From Locusta migratoria (lineage: Eukaryota; Arthropoda; Insecta; Orthoptera; Acrididae), in contig CM048748.1 in NCBI GenBank assembly GCA_026315105.1, positions 480,961,150 through 481,025,149 on the forward strand: 64,000 nucleotides of DNA. Direction: 5' to 3'. Position numbers and translations under genes: made by a program. The stretch's first letter is position 1; each line of letters begins with the position of its first letter. This document shows positions 58,704-64,000 of the stretch, piece by piece. The notes beneath the pieces are model-generated. The model saw nothing but the letters and a program-made list of their open reading frames with translations. It made no database searches and was not told the DNA's origin.

Positions 58704-60660
58704 GCATTTTTAATGAGTGCGTCCGTATTTTAAAAGGCACCGCACGGTAAGGTGTTGTGAGTGAAATGCGCTTGTTACATTTGCCGATCAGTCGGGCGGC
58801 GTGAGGTGGGGCGGCGGTGGCTGGCGGAGCACGCGCCTAATCGGCGGCGCTGATTTGATTACGACGTCGTCCGCTCGAACTGCGGCCGCGCTCAATCACG
58901 GGCCATGTCGCTGCAAGTGCCGCAAACGGCCCCACCCAGGGCGTCAGTCGCTGTGTGGCCTGTTCTGAGTACGACTCTGCCTCATCGTCTGTAGCGGGGT
59001 CCCCGTAATGAAACTCCTCCACGATCCCCTGCTCATCTGTTCATTGCCAATATTGATGCCGCATCTAATATTAAGCCTATTACTTCAAGATCACTTTTGA
59101 ACGAATCCAAGTATTTCCTCATTGGTCAACCTCGACTCTTTCTACCCTCTACTACTCCCTTAGATAATTTAGCTTCTCCCGAGCATGTAACACGGCTTCA
59201 TCATCTAAGCCTCTTTCATTTCACTGCTTCATCTATAGCGTTCATTGCCAGTTTTTCATTCACTTCCTCATTATGGACATCCTCCTGCCATTATACCCAC
59301 CTATTAATACGTGTGACCATCGTGGTTACATTCATATCTGTGACCTCAAACTTATTAATAAGGTTACCTGTATCCACCTAGTTTCACTCCCATTGAACAA
59401 AGTTGTACGATAGATACATCGGTGCCCTGCTAATTTAGTCTTGGTACTGAGTAGCAGAAGAGGATAGATAGTAGCTGAGCACCCACTGTGGCTACACTTT
59501 TGATTTCACTTCTTTCACTACATAGCATCATGTGAGAAAATACATCCTAAGTATTTCAAACTGTCCACCTCTACCTTCTTTCCTCCTATTGGGCACTCAA
59601 TTTGTTTCAATACCTTTCCAACAGACATTACTTTCGTGTTGGAGATGCTAATTTTCATACCACAACCCGTACACCTCTGATCTATCTCTGAAATATTAGA
59701 TTACAAGCTTTCAATCGAATCGGCAGTCATAACTAAGTCGTTTGTATATGCGAGATCAGAAACTCCTCAGATACAACTTGGTAAACGAACGGAATGACAT
59801 GGGCAGCTATTAATACAACTGTGCAAGGAGAGAATATTTCTCATTGAACCAGGAGTGTGTGCTTAAAAAGGCTGAGGGTTCACTTCTCTTCCAAGCTTAA
59901 AGCTGATAAATTTGTTTCTAAAAGGTACTGTAAGCTTTTCATACTTCATTGACCATAGACTGCGAAAATAGAGACACGCTAAATTCAGGTCACGAGACGC
60001 TAACCAGCCCTCGTACGCCACCGTAAGCATGTGAAAAAGGCTGCTTTCTCCACCTCTTCTGAAACAGTTAAATATATGCGACAACGAGGAATATCAACAT
60101 TACTGATCTTCGAAATCGTGACATACTCGTTAAAAAAACGACCAAACATGGGTGGCAAGCAACGATACAAAATTCATTGCTGGTTCTATTATAGAGGCGC
60201 TCCAGTCACGGTCTGCACGGCCACTACGGTCGGGGGTTCGAATCCCCCCTCGGGCATGGATATTTGTGTCGTCCTAGTTCGTAAGTAGTTCATAAGTAGT
60301 TTGTAAGTTTAGGGACTGATAACCCCGTAGTTAAGTCCCATAAGCTTAACAAACATTTGAACATTTGATTTGGTTCTATTATAAACACGAAAATTGGGAC
60401 AAAGTAAAGTTTCTAACGAGACTCGAACCCTGTTCCTCCCACTGCTAACGTGATGTCCGTCAGCGCACGACCAGTCTCACAGTTGGTGAGAAAAAATTAT
60501 TATTATTATTCATCTTAGGATCTTCTGATAGCTTTTACACCTGATGCGTCATTAGGTGTCATTTCATTATAACTAGCTGAATTCACTACGTCGCTCAGTT
60601 TTCACGCATCCCTGTGTTCATGACGTCATATCTCCAGAACTATGTCTGATACATTGATGT

Positions 60661-60852
60661 TCAAATGTTTGTTAAGCTTATGGGACTTAACTACGGGGTT
60701 ATCAGTCCCTAAACTTACAAACTACTTATCAACTACTTACGAACTAGGACGGCACAAATATCCATGCCCGAGGGGGGATTCGAACCCCCGACCGTAGAGG
60801 CCGTGCAGACCGTGACTGGAGCGTCTCAGTCCCCTCGGCCACCGCGGCCGGC
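60661..60852 (-). mobile_element. SINE-12: full-length family A SINE with TSD; source of array SINEs
   Basis: A complete minus-strand copy flanked by TACATTGATGT at 60650-60660 and 60853-60863. An intact duplication means this is the original insertion arrangement at the locus. It faces SINE-11 (60194-60370) across a 290-bp spacer. The same SINE in opposite orientation forms the end of each 1199-bp unit upstream. Confidence 0.95.
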
Positions 60853-61095
60853 TACATTGATGTAATTACGCCTATAATCTTCGGGGAAAATGAAAGCAGT
60901 ATTGCCGTGACAAAGCTTCATCATAATGGGTCGAACACTACGGCAGCGCGTGAAATACGAACAAACATTCGACCTCTGACAATGAAGTTCGGTGTGTGAA
61001 GCCAGCCGGGCAACACAGCGGTTGACAACGCTGCTAGCGGCCGGTGTCGAGCATCGTGTTTGTGCCGTGGTCTGTGGTCTGGTGGGCGATGTTTG

Positions 61096-61247
61096 CTTGT
61101 AATTCTATGGGACCAAACTACTAGACCTACAAACTACTTAAACTAACCAAGGACAGCACACACATCCATGCCCGAGGGAGGATTCGAACCTCCGACGTGG
61201 GAGGCCGTGCGATCCGTAATTTGGCGCTCCAGGCCACGCGGCTGTTG
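61096..61247 (-). mobile_element. Diverged SINE family A
   Basis: Minus-strand copy with B box (GGAGGTTCGAATCCTCCC) and tail. It abuts the 5' edge of the mariner fossil, whose N-terminus is missing beyond this point. Copied in reverse into the array units. Confidence 0.8.
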
Positions 61248-61261
61248 GACTACGCGCTTCT

Positions 61262-62228
61262 TTACTGTGTTGGTTCTGACCTGAGAGCGGGACAATTAAC
61301 GAACAAAGGAACGCATGCGATGCTCGCACGGTCCATGAAGTGTGTGTCGAAGCGTTTCGCCCGTTTTCGAGGAGGCCGGGAAAGTGTGCCTGACAATCCT
61401 CGTAGCGGGCGAACGGCGACCGCCGTCAGTGACGAAAACATTGAGAAAGTGAGGGCATCGTCGACTAACTGGGCGCATGATAGCGGGTGAATTGCAGACT
61501 AACCGCGAATCCGTGCGAGAAATCCTTACCCGAAAGTTACGGAAGATGAAAACATGTTGTGCCGCATCACTTGACTGACGATCAGAAGCGGCCATGTTGA
61601 AAGGCATCACAGGATTTTGTGGAAACGGTGGACGCGACTCTTGAACCGTATTGTCACTGAGGATAAAGACTGGTGTCTCCGGTATGACCGGAAAAGAAAA
61701 AAGAAGCGGCAAAGCATAGAATGGCGTTCTCCGACATCACTTGTCGCAAACTTGACAGAGCAGAAAAATCACGCATCCAAACGATGCTCGTCGCTTTTTT
61801 CGATACTCCAGGCATTATCCACAAGGAATTTCTACCTGAGGGAAAGACGTTGAACGCTGCAACGGATGTTTTGACCCGTTCCCTGCAACGTCTACCCAAG
61901 TACGCTCATCAAGGTTCCCTGTTTTTGTTCACGACAATGCTCGTGCGCACACAGCCGATATCGGCAAACAGTTTCTGTAAAAAAAGCGGTCTGCTCAACT
62001 TGAGGAACATCCACCATACTCACCGAATCTGAATCCTCCAGACTTCTTCCTATTCCCTTGACTGAAACTCGCTTTGAAAGGAAAGAGATTTGACGATATT
62101 TCTGACATAAAAAAGTGACGAATGTTTTGAACACCATTCCAAAGGAAGGCTTTGTGCAGAGTTTCCAGGACATGTATCGCAGTGCTCAGCGGTGCAGAGG
62201 TATGGGACGTGACTACTTTGAAGGATAG
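61262..62228 (+). pseudogene. Mariner-family transposase, frameshifted
   Basis: The N-terminal part (to about 61490) has KRFARFRGGRESVPDNPRSG and SDENIEKVR of the mariner HTH/linker. The catalytic part follows in other frames: IQTMLVAFFDTPGIIHKEFL (first Asp in FFD, about 61802), then a degraded HDNARAHTAD block near 61935, and SPNLNPPDFFLFP near 62018-62056 (third position; first Asp of the usual SPDL changed). It ends RSAQRCRGMGRDYFEG-stop at 62226-62228, a typical mariner C-terminus. A real mariner transposase is about 345 residues; stops and frameshifts inactivate this one. Terminal repeats were not identified. Confidence 0.8.
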
Positions 62229-62869
62229 TAAGGTAACTGTAGTTGATTGTTCATCTAAGGCAATGTTACAGAAGTACTCACCGATCTTAGAGAGGTTGTA
62301 GAAACTAATACATATTCGTTTTTATACATTGGAAAATAAATAATACTAAATATGACGTACTCGTGTTTTGATAAATCTTCAGTGATGACTGAACTAGCCG
62401 AAATGTCTTGTTTTCGGGCCAATTCGTGCGTTTCCGTCACCGCCCGAGTAGCATAGGAGCTGGTTCAGTTAGCGCAGTCACTAGGACGTTTCCACTCGCC
62501 TCTCCTCGCCATAGGAGCTCCCTCAGGCTGGCTCAGCAGGTTGAAGCTGGGAACGCGATCTGTGCGACTTAAAGTTTCTCATGCTCACGAAGTTGAAACT
62601 CGCCTGCTGACCGGTGAAACGTGATACTGTGTCTGTATTTAAACAAGTATGTCAAGTCTTATGTGACTGTTACTCATTGAATTTTCCAATTAAATTAAGT
62701 GAAGGTCCTGTCTATAAAATAAACTGACTAAACCATGAAAATTAGTGTATTTCCGTTTTTAAATAGATTGATTGCATCTGACATTATTTGTGTGAGATAC
62801 ATAGTTAGGTTACTTAATGAGCTTCATATTTTCCGCCAGGCTCAGCGGTCTTGAGGGAAAGAAATTATT
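62229..62869. other. Nothing recognised
   Basis: Follows the mariner stop. AT-rich, with no domain in short frames; part may be mariner 3' flank. Confidence 0.4.
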
Positions 62870-63060
62870 TGAATTCGCTGTCATTTCGGACATGATCCTG
62901 CATTCATATTCAAGCAATGTATGACATTAACTGCGAATGGGTAAAATCGAAATGTGTACCTAGCCGGGATTTCAATCTAGGTCTCCTGCTTGCTAGGCAG
63001 TTGCGCTGACCCGAGCAACACAGCGACCACCACAACCGCACGGACTACTCAAGCTCGGCT
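62870..63060 (-). mobile_element. tRNA-like SINE, third family
   Basis: The minus strand has a tRNA-like head (GGTCAGCGCAACTGCCTAGC; B box GATTGAAATCCCGG at about 62963-62976) with CCTAGCAAGCAGGAGACCTA between the boxes. The tail is unclear. It is a different head from families A and B. Not called as a tRNA gene because the acceptor stem does not pair well. Confidence 0.55.
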
Positions 63061-63069
63061 CTTCTAATC

Positions 63070-63250
63070 TTCAAATGTTCGTTAAGCTTAAGGGACTTAA
63101 CTGCGCGGTCATCAGTCCCTAAACTTACAAACTACTTACGAACTACCTTATACTAAAGACGACACAAACACCCATGGCCGACGGGGGATTCGAACGCCCG
63201 ACTGTAGCGACCGTGCAGACTTTGACTGGCGCGCCGAAGACCGCTCGGCT
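63070..63250 (-). mobile_element. Diverged SINE family A
   Basis: Tail AAGCTTAACGAACATTTGA, body GGGACTGATGACCGC, B box GGCGTTCGAATCCCC and A-box side AGCCGAGCGGTC are all present on the minus strand. No certain duplication. Confidence 0.8.
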
Positions 63251-64000
63251 CTCTGATACGAATTCTCAACTTTTCCCGGTAGGGTACACATTTTTTAACT
63301 TTACGCATTGACAGTTAATGCCATACATTCTGTGGATACCAAGAATTTGACTTTATTCAAAAACTGATATTGAAAATAATGAAAGGGATAGGGAACTGGT
63401 AAGCGAGAGTAGGTTAAATGAAAACTTGAAACTATTGACAATTAACTTTATTAATGAGAAAAGTCAAACACCTGCTGCAATTGTGATCATACAGTACTAT
63501 AATTACAAATAGTAAATGCACATGGATATACCTTATTCTGCACTTGATTGCCTCTGTAGAACATATATGAATGTTTCCTGATCAACTCGTTCCGCAGTCT
63601 TCCATCCATCCAGAAGTGATCACACAGACCTGCAACGTGCAGAGTGGCTGTCAACCACTGAGTCTCACTGAGAGACTGCGTCTACTCCCAACAAGCTCCT
63701 TACACAATATCTGCCGACAGACTGCCTGCTCGCTACTACTAGCAGCCTTACACTGGATTCAGAGATTGGCTTATAACGCAGCCACTGGGATAATTTACAT
63801 AGACTACCAAATGTAAGTCAGATTATGACATAAAAAAGGGTGCATACGAAATTACAGCTAATAAACATGTGCCCAAGGCAGAATACATGTAGTCCATTCA
63901 AAGCATCTTAAAATTCTCGTATTATGATCTTCGCGCACTAGGGCACACCTGAATCCAGCTTAAATTCGTGAACGGGTACGGCCCACAGTAAATGGTCGTT
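63251..64000. other. No supported features
   Basis: The open frame at 63571-63816 has no domain I recognise and ordinary composition. The rest is AT-rich. Confidence 0.5.

Larger units (their letters stand above)
47534..60670 (+). repeat. Direct duplication, copy 2
   Basis: Near-identical to 30919-44045. It contains the same elements in the same order: SINE B 47848-48016; SINE A 49821-50020 and 50660-50853; Harbinger-like 51136-53594; CR1 53956-57500; Tc1-like 57796-58703; LINE fragment 58925-59775; SINE-11 60194-60370. Homology to copy 1 ends at 60670, inside SINE-12, where copy 1 instead enters the inverted arm. Confidence 0.95.

Overview
The window is gene-poor, repeat-dense animal chromosome. 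Its tRNA-headed SINEs, RTE-, CR1-, jockey/CR1- and I-type LINEs, mariner/Tc1 fossils and Helitron remnants match what I know of orthopteran insects with very large genomes (Schistocerca/Locusta type). That assignment is inference from repeat families; no marker gene proves it. The only convincing host coding sequence is one 155-bp immunoglobulin-domain exon (11157-11311, +) with good splice sites. Its partner exons are not visible here, so much of the window is probably intron or intergenic DNA of a neuronal-type cell-adhesion gene.

Layout. 1-8.5 kb: Helitron helicase tail inside an inverted repeat (698-1385), a 3.3-kb minus-strand LINE with AP endonuclease and reverse transcriptase (2416-5690), and several SINEs with target-site duplications. 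8.8-10.4 kb: decayed minus-strand gene with a FEN/PIN-like acidic motif, probably one copy of a dispersed family. 11.1-13.1 kb: the host exon, an unrecognised broken coding remnant and a Tc1-like fossil. 13.8-18.9 kb: a near full-length RTE-type LINE (+) facing a 5'-truncated relative (-), then a palindrome. 21.5-27.3 kb: a minus-strand I-type LINE with RNase H, interrupted by an unexplained plus-strand coding-like segment. 28.3-30.8 kb: another minus-strand LINE with a 61-bp minisatellite inside it.

30.9-60.7 kb is the most striking region. A 13.1-kb block (30919-44045) recurs in the same orientation at 47534-60670; I saw only two substitutions plus small length changes. The block carries a Harbinger-like element, a CR1 LINE split by a SINE, a Tc1-like fossil and a LINE fragment. 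Between the copies lies a 1199-bp tandem array, about 3.2 units. Each unit joins a spacer to an inverted copy of DNA that exists once, in the opposite orientation, at 60671-61550. One join sits at the 6-bp microhomology ATGTTT and the other inside SINE sequence, the signature expected of template switching between opposed SINEs followed by tandem amplification. 61.1-64 kb: the single-copy source of the inverted arm, a mariner fossil and further SINEs.

Nothing here looks like an operon, CRISPR array or functional RNA gene. All coordinates of degraded elements are by-eye boundaries.
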